NCBI GenBank assembly: GCA_907163375.1
Contig: CAJQUW010006111.1
Coordinates: 51,001-115,000 of the forward strand
DNA: 64,000 bases
Reading direction: 5' to 3'
Origin: Prostheceraeus crozeri
Taxonomy: Eukaryota > Platyhelminthes > Polycladida > Euryleptidae
Made by a program: the position numbers and the translations under genes. This document shows positions 22,699 to 31,288 of the stretch, piece by piece. Position 1 is the first letter of the stretch; each line of letters begins with the position of its first letter. The notes under the pieces were generated by a model. The model was not told the DNA's origin. It searched no databases and saw only the letters and a program-made list of their open reading frames with translations.

Positions 22699-23223
22699 AG
22701 AAGACCGGACCAGGACACCATAAAATCAAAAAAATTAGTACTTTTAAAAACGACATAAATTCATGAATTTAGTCCCTTTTTCAGGTTTTTAAGACCTAAA
22801 TTCATGAATTTGGTTCATTCAAAAAGTACCATTTTTTTCAAAAATGGTACTTTTAAAAACGACATAAATTCATGAATTTAGGTCTTAAAAACCTGAAAAA
22901 GGGACTAAATTCATGAATTTATGTCGTTTTTAAAAGTACCCAATTTTCAAATTTTTCAAAATCTCAAATTTGAGAATTACAATTTTCATTGCTTAAATCA
23001 TGACCGTTCAAGGACACCGAAAATCATAAAAGTTGAGAATTTCAAATTCATGAATTTTATCCATCTTTCAGGTTTTTAAAATATATCATGTGACTAATAA
23101 TATTTCTTTAAAAATGGAAGAAACAAAAGTGGAAGGAACTTCAGAAATGGATGAAACAAAAGTGGAAGGAACTTCAGAAATGGAAGAAACCGCAAGAATA
23201 TATCCTTCGTTATCTCAATTAAA
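22699..23223. repeat. Left terminal inverted repeat of the Polinton
   Basis: About 525 bp, matching the reverse complement of 41,508-42,064 with one substitution, one 1-nt length difference and one 33-bp repeat unit fewer. It contains a perfect 74-bp-arm inverted repeat, five copies of the palindrome AAATTCATGAATTT (one is AATTCATGAATTTT) and, at its inner end, the first codons of the TIR gene. Confidence 0.92.
22738..22939. repeat. Perfect 74-bp inverted repeat within the left TIR
   Basis: Arms 22,738-22,811 and 22,866-22,939 are exact reverse complements around a 54-nt centre. The mirror structure lies in the right TIR at about 41,823-42,025. Such a cruciform inside a terminal repeat recalls the hairpin ends of some linear DNA genomes. 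A role in end replication or integrase binding is inference. Confidence 0.9.
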
Positions 23224-23700
23224 CTTTTACGGAGCAGCGTGACTTCTTTCTTTCTTTCTCTCTCTCTCGATCCTGTCTGTTACAGGAATATTGTATTCAC
23301 AATGACATGCATTCTTTAAAACAATTGCTTGTCTTCAATGAGAATAATTCCCATATGCTTTTAATAGAATGACCTTGAACGCTAATGGAAAAATACACCA
23401 ACTATCGAACCATGTCGACAGCCATGTCGACAAACTTTCTGACATCGGCGCGACAGTTGGTGTATTTTTCCATTCAAAGCAATGTCGCATGAATGATTGT
23501 TATGGAAATCCAAAATGAAGAGAAATGCTCATTCATTTCTCTTCTCTCTCATATGTCTATTGTGTTTAGATTGTATTTTGTTCTTTTGTTCTCATAGTGT
23601 GAATGAAATTTCACAACCCGTATCATGAGCTATTGTCTGTGATTTCCTTCACCCCTATCAGCTGAAACAATTTTAGCAGCTGCTACACGCTAATTCTTTT
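23224..23700. other. Host-like island inside the Polinton with 20-bp inverted repeat
   Basis: Directly inside the left TIR the base composition turns host-like, with a CT-rich run. An exact inverted repeat, AATGGAAAAATACACCAACT at 23,384-23,403 and its complement at 23,455-23,474, encloses a 51-nt loop with two CATGTCGACA copies. No coding frame. It could be a small inserted element or a regulatory stem-loop. Confidence 0.6.
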
Positions 23701-23705
23701 GAGAA

Positions 23706-23900
23706 ATGTCTGAAATAGATTTTATTCCATTTAAAATGAGAAACATTAGAGACATTCTAAAAATATACAGCAAACAAAACCACATTAAATTTCGATTTAA
23801 ATGAGATTGCTAAGCAATTGGGAATAAAGAATTTTCACATATTGATGAGTAATGAATTACTATTGATAAAAGATGAGCGAAACACCAACTCTATGTAGTT
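23706..23900 (+). pseudogene. Decayed partial copy of the protease N-terminus
   Basis: Fragments such as LNEIAKQLGIKNFHILMSNEL closely resemble residues 18-40 of the intact-looking protease that starts at 24,180. It is a partial tandem duplicate, already degraded, upstream of the complete gene. Confidence 0.7.
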
Positions 23901-23967
23901 AAACATTAACACAATGCAACAATGTAACGTTTAAATTTAGATTAAATTAAATCATTTCAAAATTGAA

Positions 23968-24140
23968 TAAGTAGTAAAGAAAGACATCATTAGAGACCAT
24001 TTTAAATCAATACCCCCCTTCTGACTAAGTAGTAAGGAAAGTCATCATTATAAAAATGTTTTAAATCAATACCCCCCTTCTGACTAAGTAGTAAGGAAAG
24101 ACATAATTAGAGAACAGTTTTAAATCAATACCCCCCCCCT
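23968..24140. repeat. ~60-bp tandem repeat, three units
   Basis: Three units of AAGTAGTAA(A/G)GAAAG(A/T)CAT followed by a variable part and TTTAAATCAATACCCCCC. The last unit ends about 40 bp before the protease start, so the array may be a promoter-proximal element. Confidence 0.85.
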
Positions 24141-24179
24141 GTCTTCTAGGGGTCCCTTAAGAAATTTTTTTATTATAAA

Positions 24180-24605
24180 ATGAGCAACATAAATGAGTTT
24201 TTGAAATTATATGGAACACAAACGACAACGAATTTCGACCTAAAGAAAATCGCTAATCGATTAGGAATAAAGAATTTTTATGTTCTAATGAGAAACGAAT
24301 TACAATTCCTAAAAAATAGGTCATCAATAACTGTAAATTTCATAACAAATCTTCATACGTCAAATGAAAAAGGTGTACATTGGTCAGCAGGCGTTAAAAA
24401 TCATCAGCAGAACTATTATTTTGATTCATACGGTTTGCCCCCTACAAATGAAGTAAAAGAATTACTTGGAACGGGAACATACAATACGTTTCAAATTCAA
24501 ACACCAGGCACTACCTATTGTGGACAATTATGTTTATACGTTTTGTACAAATTACAAAAAGGAGTACCATTTCTAGATATTATGTTAGAGTTAAACAATC
24601 TATAA
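24180..24605 (+). CDS. Adenain-type cysteine protease
   Basis: The 141-residue frame has an ATG in an A-rich leader (ATTATAAAATG). GVHWSAGV carries the catalytic His, YYFDSYGLPP the acidic partner region, and TTYCGQLCLYVLYKL the nucleophilic Cys and its following helix. This is the layout of adenovirus and Polinton proteases, which cut capsid precursors during particle maturation. Its length is below that of adenain (about 200), as in other Polinton proteases. It is the first gene inside the left end and the only plus-strand gene in this part. The frame looks complete. A decayed partial copy and a 60-bp repeat array lie upstream. Confidence 0.85.
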   Translation: MSNINEFLKLYGTQTTTNFDLKKIANRLGIKNFYVLMRNELQFLKNRSSITVNFITNLHTSNEKGVHWSAGVKNHQQNYYFDSYGLPPTNEVKELLGTGTYNTFQIQTPGTTYCGQLCLYVLYKLQKGVPFLDIMLELNNL

Positions 24606-24639
24606 CTCAAGCGAAGCTAGCTAAAGCGTCACCTAAAGG

Positions 24640-26016
24640 TCAAAGCTCTGTTTTCTGTAATTCATTTTGATAAAAACGACCTCTGATATCTTCATCATCT
24701 AAATCTTTAATTTCGTAAGTAATCGGATAACTTTGATTTATTTTAGAAACTTCAAATATTTCTTTAGTCCAATAACCAACAAAGCCTTTTTCAAATTTAT
24801 TCTTATACTTAAATATTCTAACTCTATCTCCAATTTTAAATTTCGGCTTAAGTTTCTGCAAATTCGGATTACTCTCATTCAAATTATTATTCTCGAATAT
24901 TTTCTTTCGTATCAAATCAGGGTCGACAGAAGCATTCTTTGGAGTTTCTTCAATACCAGAATGAACTTTATTATTGTACTCATCTACAATTCCTGGTAAT
25001 ATTTTTAACCATTTCTGATTTCTTTGCTCAGTAAATTTCTTGAATAATTTATTTTTTAACGTCCGATTGAATCTTTCTATCACTACGGCCTTCCCAGCGT
25101 TTTCAGTTGAATAAACAATTTCAAATAGTGGCTGAACGTTTCTGTTATAAAATTCCGATCCTTTATCAACAAACAATTTTTTTGGCTTTCTCTTACTTTC
25201 TTTAAAGATTTCTTCAAACGCATATTTAACTGATAGACCACTTTTATTTTTTAAAGGCTTTACCCAAGCGTATCGTGTATATAAATCTATAACGGTCAAT
25301 GCGTATTTATAATCAGAATCATTCGGCATATGAATAAGATCAGCACTCCAAATATCATCTTTATTAAATACTTTTACTTTCAATAAATATTTAGGCCTTC
25401 TGTATTCTTTATGAATTTCAGACGCGTAGGTTCGAGCGTTGCTCTCAGAGTTATTAGTTCGAGCGTTGCTCTCAGAGTTATTAGTTCGAGCGTTGCTCTC
25501 AGGGTTATTAGTTTCATTTAAACCCTGGCCGAATAATATTTTAGCTTGTAAAGCTTTCTTAACAAACATTCTTTCAATTTTTTCTCTAAATGTAGGATTT
25601 TGAATACTATCTAATTCTTGAATCATCTTCTTATCAGCTGCATGTCGAGAACTTAGATCATGATTTCGATAAGCTAAATCATGCCTGTAAGCTGCGGCAT
25701 CTACTCTATTTATCGGTTCTTCACCTGGTTTCGGATTATTATTCTCATCTAGTCTTATATCTAATCGAGTTCCTGGACCGGTATATGAATGACCAGGAAG
25801 ATGTTTTTCTTTCGAATATTTACTCCAAATAAATCCAGGAAAGTTTTCTAATGTTTTTTGTATGTCACCACCGTAGGTAGTAGCCAAACTTTGTTTGTCG
25901 TCCTTACCTTCATAAATTTTACAATTTGAGTTTTTATTTTTGTTTAATAGATAATTCAATAAATCTAAATTAGAAATTTTTAATTTAATTAAATTTTCGG
26001 AATTTTTAGAATTCAT
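24640..26016 (-). CDS. PLA2-like domain fused to DDE integrase
   Basis: The frame is open from 26,073, but the Met at 26,016 (MNSKNSENL) fits better after the A-rich leader. The N-terminal third holds a parvovirus-like phospholipase A2 domain: YTGPGTRLD (calcium-loop region), then DAAAYRHDLAY (His-Asp pair). A linker with three copies of a NARTNNSE-type 10-residue repeat follows. The C-terminal half is a retroviral-type integrase with its acidic residues in WSADLIHM, LFVDKGSEFY and VIERFNRT, followed by a C-terminal domain starting at FKIGDRVRI. In Polintons the integrase joins element ends to host DNA. PLA2-like domains in viruses help escape from membranes. One frame for both is unusual; cleavage by the protease is possible but unproven. 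The frame appears intact. Confidence 0.85.
   Translation of the reverse strand: MNSKNSENLIKLKISNLDLLNYLLNKNKNSNCKIYEGKDDKQSLATTYGGDIQKTLENFPGFIWSKYSKEKHLPGHSYTGPGTRLDIRLDENNNPKPGEEPINRVDAAAYRHDLAYRNHDLSSRHAADKKMIQELDSIQNPTFREKIERMFVKKALQAKILFGQGLNETNNPESNARTNNSESNARTNNSESNARTYASEIHKEYRRPKYLLKVKVFNKDDIWSADLIHMPNDSDYKYALTVIDLYTRYAWVKPLKNKSGLSVKYAFEEIFKESKRKPKKLFVDKGSEFYNRNVQPLFEIVYSTENAGKAVVIERFNRTLKNKLFKKFTEQRNQKWLKILPGIVDEYNNKVHSGIEETPKNASVDPDLIRKKIFENNNLNESNPNLQKLKPKFKIGDRVRIFKYKNKFEKGFVGYWTKEIFEVSKINQSYPITYEIKDLDDEDIRGRFYQNELQKTEL
25434..25524 (-). repeat. 30-bp coding tandem repeat in the PLA2-integrase linker
   Basis: Three units of TTAGTTCGAGCGTTGCTCTC-type sequence (30-bp period) encode the repeated NARTNNSES linker. 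Each unit contains the stem-triloop GAGC-GTT-GCTC, part of a wider hairpin family in this element. Confidence 0.85.
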
Positions 26017-26087
26017 TTTAAAAGATAAAAAAAATTTAAAAGATAAAACAAAAGTTTTACCGAAAAGAACCAAAGGTCCTGAGGTTA

Positions 26088-26615
26088 TTACCGAATCATA
26101 CTAGGACTTAGATATATTCCAGAACCATCTTTAGTTTCTTTAATTTCAATTAAATCATCAACATTGTGGAGAATATTTTTAAGAACTCGTTTTCCTTCAT
26201 CAACTAATTTTAATTTACTAATAAAATTATCTACTACTCCTTTTCCTTCGGGCGAAGCCCTGGAAGACATCTCCGATGTCCCTTCACCCCTAGCAACTTT
26301 CTCTAACTCTCTATTATGTCGTTTTTGTTCTTCTAATGCTGCCTTCTCTGATTTATTTTTATTTACTGCTTAGACAATACCAGCTGTCCCACCTGCAACA
26401 CTTCCTGCTGCTGCTATGCCTCCTATTATTAGTGGAATTAATGGGAGAATCCCGCCATTCTTTTCTTCTTGTAATTGAATATTCTCTATCATTGGTTTAC
26501 TTATGTAATACTTTTTTTTATTAATCGTAATAGTTTTAGGGGTATTTTTGTCAACAATATTACGTAATTTTAATTCAACAGTTTTATTATTAATATTACT
26601 TTTCGCTTGCGACAT
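26088..26615 (-). pseudogene. Minor virion protein remnant with hydrophobic segment
   Basis: The N-terminal part is charged (MSQAKSNINNKTVELKL). It leads into GGILPLIPLIIGGIAAAGSV, a Gly/Ala/Leu-rich membrane-active stretch very like that of adenovirus pX/pVI and adintovirus minor virion proteins. The distal part (FISKLKLVDEGKRVLKNIL) looks amphipathic. Proteins of this type bind viral DNA or disrupt membranes during entry. The gene is broken. It lies between the integrase and the major capsid gene on the same strand, as expected for a late structural block. A copy of the double-hairpin module sits within it. Confidence 0.6.
26249..26285. repeat. Double-hairpin palindromic module, coding copy
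   Basis: GGGC-GAA-GCCC (26,250-26,260) and GACATC-TCC-GATGTC (26,266-26,280) side by side. The same pair, reversed, occurs twice at 38.77-38.84 kb. Here the module lies within coding sequence of the minor virion gene. Confidence 0.85.
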
Positions 26616-26788
26616 TTTTAATAAAAAAATTTTAAGTTACGAAAATTTTAAGTTAAGAATTTTAAGTTAAGAATTTTTAATCTATTCTAGTTATGAAAAA
26701 ATTTTAAGATATCAAAATTTCAATCTATTCTAGTTATCAAAATTTTAAGTTATCAAAAAAATTAAATTAATTAAACGATGAAGTCTTG

Positions 26789-26835
26789 GGCTTTAGCCTA
26801 TCGGACCAAAGGTCCTCTGGCTTTAGCCTATCCTA
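26789..26835. repeat. Hairpin cluster at the 3' end of the capsid gene
   Basis: GGCTTTAGCCTATC occurs twice around the stem-triloop GGACC-AAA-GGTCC. The array covers the capsid gene stop codon region. It may act as a transcript 3'-end signal or be another insertion of the hairpin family. Confidence 0.7.
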
Positions 26836-28155
26836 GCCATCTTTCCATTAAGAATTTCAATAGAATATTTTGCATCTTCTAACAATAAACCATAAGCTAT
26901 TAATGAGGTTGTGGAATCTTTTTTTTAATATTAATTGTTACATCACAACCATTTTTAACAATATCTTCAGATTGTGCACTTAAATCGAAACAGAAAATTG
27001 GATATAAATGTCTCCAATCTCCAGGAGTTAATTGTGGTTCAACTCCAAATTCTATACAAAGATTACGATAAGAATCATATCCTTCCATAAATTGATTATT
27101 GGTATCATCGAATCTTAATGGATCAATTGGATATCGAGTTTGATTTAATGAAACTTGTAAACTTCGAATTGTATTAATATGAAAAAGATTGTTGTTCTTA
27201 TCAAAACTTGGAGAATTATTTCTTTGAAAAATTAGTAATAAATATCTTGGAGTATTCGAAGTTCTAGTAAAATGCCAGTTAAATCTTTGTTCGGAAAAAG
27301 TTACTGAACTAGCAGTACGCTTTAGAAAATTTACTGGAATTGGTTTGTTAGTATTTAATCTTTTTGCAATAGCTGTTTCAACCTCTAAACTAGGAGTAAT
27401 ATGCTTAATCCACCATTCAAGTCTATCAATTTTTAAATATGCTTTTTTCCAGTCTTACCAAAAAAGATTAATTCATTATTTGCTGTACGATGAATTATTA
27501 ATTTAAATTTTAACTGATATGATATTTTAACATAATCTAAATATCCGAATAATGGAGACAATGACCAATTTACTGTTTGCTTACTTTTCTTGTTAAATTC
27601 ACGTCTTTCTTTATATGCATCATTACTTGTTTTATTTAAATGTTTTGCAATATTTTCTACATCTTTCGCAATTCCTGCGGCATCTGTTCCAGCGTGAGTT
27701 AAATCATCAACAATTATACCATCATTAGTATCAGGAAACCAACCTTCGATTTCATGCTTTTTATTATTTTCACCAATTGTTACAAATCTAAGCATTGTAT
27801 CAATTACACCTGGAGAATCACTTATTGTTTCTATATTTTGAGTTGCAACATCTAAACGCATTTGTGTAAATAATCTTGGAAAAAAATTATTTTCTAGCGT
27901 AATATTATCGGTATCTGGTAATGGTGTTGTAAAATTAGCATCACTATATAAAGAATATTCACAGTGTAAAAATGAATCAGGTAAATATAAATAGCTCTGC
28001 TGATTATCAACTTCAAAAATTAAATCACCTCCAGTGTTTACTCTACTGGAAGATCCGGGATTCATAGCAATTCTTATATAGTCATTCTTTTTTTGATTAT
28101 AACTGACGAACGGAGGATCGTCTAATTTAAATTTATTTTCGATAAGCGAAGACAT
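26823..28155 (-). pseudogene. Major capsid protein (double jelly-roll)
   Basis: ATG at 28,155. The N-terminal part, with NQQSYLYLPDSFL, ENNFFPRLFTQMRLDV and SDSPGVIDTMLRF, matches the first jelly-roll region of Polinton/adintovirus hexons. The distal part, with WRHLYPIFCFDLSAQSEDI followed by CDVTINIKK, matches the second. The region would encode roughly 440 residues, at the short end for this family. The protein would form the icosahedral shell as trimers. The gene is broken. It sits between two probable minor virion genes on the same strand. Confidence 0.8.
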
Positions 28156-28249
28156 TTTTATAAAAAATAATTTGACTTTTTGTTTTTCTCACAGATAGAA
28201 AAAAATTTTTACTAAAAAAATTACTAAAAAAATTTACTAAAATATAATT

Positions 28250-28705
28250 TTAGAATTTTGCTAGACCAGCTCCGCTGCTCACGCCATTACCTCTTATTTC
28301 TTCAATTGTTTTTTCATTATGTTTACTATCACCCTCTACTGCTATGTTAGCAATTTTGTTTTTTGTTTCATCTGAAAGTTTTTTTAATTTTTTTAGTTCT
28401 TCAGAATCATTCTTGAGTTTACGAATAGCTTCTAGTTGTTTTAATTCGTTTTGTGATTTAACAGCATTTGATATTGCACTAGCTGTACTACCTATAGCAG
28501 CTGCTCCTTTTGCAGCAGATGTAATCAAATCTTTATTATTTTTAATTAAGTTAACGATACTACCAATACCAGAAAAGATGCCATCCCCTTCTTTTTGAAC
28601 GGTTTCTCTATTATCATAATGGTAAACCGGATTCATACGTGGTTCATGAGCAATTTTTTGATTTGAAGCAAATTGTTTAAGATTGTGTTTATAAATTATA
28701 GGCAT
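28250..28705 (-). CDS. Candidate minor virion protein with Ala/Gly-rich helix
   Basis: 151 residues, ATG at 28,705. The N-terminus (MPIIYKHNLKQFASNQK) is basic. The middle, SAAKGAAAIGSTASAISNAV, is a small-residue, membrane-active-looking helix. Then comes a strongly charged coiled-coil-like part (LKQLEAIRKLKNDSEELKKL) and a polar tail with GNGVSSGAGLAKF at the end. I do not recognise a named family. Its position next to the capsid gene and its composition suggest a minor capsid or core protein. The frame is intact. Confidence 0.55.
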   Translation of the reverse strand: MPIIYKHNLKQFASNQKIAHEPRMNPVYHYDNRETVQKEGDGIFSGIGSIVNLIKNNKDLITSAAKGAAAIGSTASAISNAVKSQNELKQLEAIRKLKNDSEELKKLKKLSDETKNKIANIAVEGDSKHNEKTIEEIRGNGVSSGAGLAKF

Positions 28706-28756
28706 TTTTTAGTAATAGATTTGACTTTTGGGAAAAAAATAAATTATAAAAAATGT

Positions 28757-28930
28757 TTATTTTTTGTTCTTAACTTTTGCAGATTGCGTTTTTGGTTTAA
28801 CTTTATCAGGAACCAAACCTTCATCAATCATTCTTTTTATTCTATGATTTTCTTTCATAATATTTCTTTGTTTTATTAATTCGTCTAATTGTTTTATTCT
28901 TTTAAAATTATCAGCTCTAATTTTATCCAT
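28757..28930 (-). CDS. 57-residue basic protein sharing the MDKIRADNFKR start
   Basis: ATG at 28,930, stop at 28,757-28,759. The first 29 residues (MDKIRADNFKRIKQLDELIK, then QRNIMKENH) are identical but for one residue to the start of the gene at 37,966. The tail (VPDKVKPKTQSAKVKNKK) is unrelated and very basic. The shared part looks like an amphipathic, charged helix. A third, decayed trace of the same start lies near 40.72 kb. Function unknown; a DNA- or capsid-binding peptide would fit the charge. Confidence 0.65.
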   Translation of the reverse strand: MDKIRADNFKRIKQLDELIKQRNIMKENHRIKRMIDEGLVPDKVKPKTQSAKVKNKK

Positions 28931-28934
28931 TTTT

Positions 28935-29060
28935 AAAATTATATATTTTTAAATTTTTAAATTTAAAAATTATATTTATACTTTTATATTTTTAAAATTA
29001 TATTTATATTTTTATATTTTTTAAATTATATTTATATTTTTTATGATTTTTATTTTTTGT
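28935..29060. repeat. Very AT-rich low-complexity tract
   Basis: Repeats of TTTATATTTTTAAAATTATA-like units fill the space between two minus-strand genes. It may hold the promoter of the 57-residue gene. Confidence 0.6.
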
Positions 29061-29098
29061 AGGTAAAAAATATTTAAGTTAATATTTACAATACTCGT

Positions 29099-29995
29099 TT
29101 AAGATTTACGTTTATGAATATCTAATAACTTTGAGATAACTTTATTAATTGATTGTTGCACTTTATCTATTGCATCAAGAAGCGTGTGATGTACTTTAAT
29201 TTCTTTTTCAGTCATTTCTAATTTTTTCTCACTTTTCTTTAATTCTGTTTTTAAAGCATTTAATTGAACTTTAAGACCATCTACTTTTCTTTTAACAGCA
29301 TCTAACTGTTCTTTATTTTCTTTAGAGTTTTCTTGTAAATTTTTCTTTATTTTCTTTAATTCATTTTCTAAATTGATTTTAAGAGTTTTCATTTTATCAA
29401 CTTTTTCATTAAGTGAGTTTACTTCAATTTTCAAATGATTTATTTTTTTAATTTGTTGAGTAATTTTAGAACTTAATTCATCAACACTTTTTTGGAATGT
29501 AGTTTGTAACTGCTTTAAATTTTTTTTAATTCTTTCAGGTAGTTTTTCTATTTCATCTTCTAATTGTTCTTTTAACATTTTTATATGATGTTTATTTTTA
29601 ATTACAGCAGATTTTAAATTTATAGAAAGTAATATTAAAATTTTTGATTGTTCAGAAATCTTTTTAAAAAGTTTTGCTATATCTGCTTCTAGCTCTCTAT
29701 CCTTTTTATCAAGTTTTAATAATTTTTCGTTTAATGATTTGTCATTAAGTTTAAGCAACTTTAATTCGTTCATCAGCGGAACCATAACATCGTTTATATA
29801 TTTTTCTTTTAAGTCATTGATTTGTGTATCAACATATTGTTTATTTGTTAACTCTGTATTTTGTTGTGGAAGAATAGAAAGATGTAATGGACCAGATAAA
29901 ACGTCTCCAGTTTTCATTATATAATTTTCTAGTTCTATTTCTGATTCACGATTATTCGGGATATATGCACCTCCACCAACATTTGGTAACATCAT
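29099..29995 (-). CDS. Long coiled-coil, fibre-like structural protein
   Basis: The Met at 29,995 (MMLPNVGGGAYIPN) is preferred over the upstream one because of its A-rich leader. This gives about 298 residues. MKTGDVLSGPLHLSILPQ followed by NKQYVDTQI resembles the repeated SGPL...KQYVD strand motif of phage and viral tail-fibre proteins. From about residue 70 to the end almost every residue is compatible with heptads (KLLKLDKKDRELEADIAKLF, LKIEVNSLNEKVDKMKTL), giving a very long coiled coil. A vertex fibre or spike is the natural reading, and trimerisation is likely. The frame is intact and last in the minus-strand structural block. Confidence 0.6.
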   Translation of the reverse strand: MMLPNVGGGAYIPNNRESEIELENYIMKTGDVLSGPLHLSILPQQNTELTNKQYVDTQINDLKEKYINDVMVPLMNELKLLKLNDKSLNEKLLKLDKKDRELEADIAKLFKKISEQSKILILLSINLKSAVIKNKHHIKMLKEQLEDEIEKLPERIKKNLKQLQTTFQKSVDELSSKITQQIKKINHLKIEVNSLNEKVDKMKTLKINLENELKKIKKNLQENSKENKEQLDAVKRKVDGLKVQLNALKTELKKSEKKLEMTEKEIKVHHTLLDAIDKVQQSINKVISKLLDIHKRKS

Positions 29996-30080
29996 TTTTA
30001 AACAATAAAAATAAAATTTTTTCTGATTATAAAAATACATAAATTATAAAAATAAAATTTTTCCTAATAAAAATAAAAAA

Positions 30081-30893
30081 ATGGAAATGATTCAAATTTG
30101 TCAAGTTTGCAATATGCGTTTTTTAAATCAAACACTATTATATTCTCATATGAAAAACACACCATGTGGTATGCATATGAATCAATTTCAACCTAATAAT
30201 AGTATTCAACCTAATAATAGTATTCAGTATAATAATATTCAACCTAATAATAGTATTCAGTATAATAATATTCAATCAGAGCAACCATTACAAAGATTAA
30301 AGCATTTATTTATTTCAGATAAAGAACAAAATCTTTATACTGCTAGAATAAATACACCTAGGCAAAATACACCTAGGCAAAATAATAATAATTATTTAGC
30401 ACAAAATAATAATGTAGCACAAAATAATCCTTTTTTTCAAAATAATAATGTAGCTCAAAATAATTATATTGATAAAAATCAATTTGTTGAAAGTAATAAC
30501 AAAAAAATATGTTCTGGATGTAATAAAAATATAACGTCTAAAAATTTTGCACGTCATTTAAAATTATGCGAACAACCAGAAGAGGTTAAAAAAAATAAAA
30601 AAGATAAATTAAAAGATCAGTTATGTCGTAATTGTAATAAATATTTTACAATTCAAGGCATTACTAATCATTATAATTCTTGTATAAGTTCTACAAGACA
30701 ATGTACAAGTTGTCAAATTACTAAACCTAAGACAGAGTTTTATGATAGTAAATATCAGTGTAAGGATTGTTTAAAAGAAAAAGTTAAATGTTGAGGTTGT
30801 CAAAAAATTATATTAAAGAAAAATTTTCAGCGACATGTAACACTATGTCCAAAACTTAATCAACATAATAATCAAAATAATAATTTATATTAG
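30081..30893 (+). pseudogene. Asn/Gln-rich zinc-ribbon protein
   Basis: The N-terminus has a C2H2-like finger (CQVCNMRFLNQTLLYSHM). The middle is Asn/Gln-rich with repeated QPNNSIQYNN units. The C-terminal part has several CxxC...H...C modules (CSGCNKNITSKNFARHLKLC, CRNCNKYFTIQGITNHYNSC and CTSCQITKP). It is likely a nucleic-acid-binding protein; a late transcription factor-like role is only a guess. It opens the plus-strand block and diverges from the fibre-like gene, with a ~85-bp shared upstream space. The gene is broken. Confidence 0.55.
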
Positions 30894-30924
30894 TATTTCT
30901 ATTAAAAATAGACTTATATATTTA

Positions 30925-31048
30925 AATAGTTGTATTTCAACTAAAATAGTTGTATTTCAACTAAAATAGTTGTATTTCAACTAAAATAGTTGTATTTCAA
31001 CTAAAATAGTTGTATTTCAACTAAAATAGTTGTATTTCAACTAAAATA
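30925..31048. repeat. 20-bp tandem repeat, six units, each a small palindrome
   Basis: TGTATTTCAACTAAAATAGT recurs with exact 20-bp spacing from 30,931 to about 31,045. Each unit contains AGTTG-TATTT-CAACT, a 5-bp stem. It lies between the zinc-ribbon gene and the structured segment at 31.12 kb. Candidate binding-site array. Confidence 0.9.
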
Positions 31049-31118
31049 ATCTTATATATATTAAAATATTATTTTTTTATAAAGAATAAAATATTATTTT
31101 ATTAAAATATTCTTAAGC

Positions 31119-31245
31119 ATTCCGGAAGAGAGGAGAGGTTCGGAACATACTTCTTTTGAGTATAGGAACAAAAAGTCCGACACATTCCGGAGGTTCTACA
31201 AGGGTTAAAAACACTCATAAGAGTGTAAGAATGCGAGTCCGGAAT
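31119..31245 (+). ncRNA. Candidate structured RNA segment
   Basis: A 127-nt GC-richer island in AT-rich DNA. The ends pair exactly (ATTCCGGA with TCCGGAAT). Inside are TCGGA...TCCGA enclosing ATACT...AGTAT, and a hairpin ACACTC-ATAA-GAGTGT at 31,211-31,226. This gives a multi-branched fold. No ORF. The strand is assumed. It may be a non-coding RNA, a transcript 3' structure or a DNA-level signal. Confidence 0.45.
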
Positions 31246-31288
31246 TAAAAAATAATAATTCCTAAATTTTTTATTTTAAAAATATTAA

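Noticed and set aside
28344-28598. A hydrophobic plus-strand protein
   Set aside because: Antisense to the minor virion candidate at 28,250-28,705. The Phe/Ser richness comes from reading the opposite strand of Lys/Glu codons.
30925-31048. A CRISPR-like array
   Set aside because: The units are contiguous, with no unique spacers, in a eukaryotic element. It is a simple tandem repeat.
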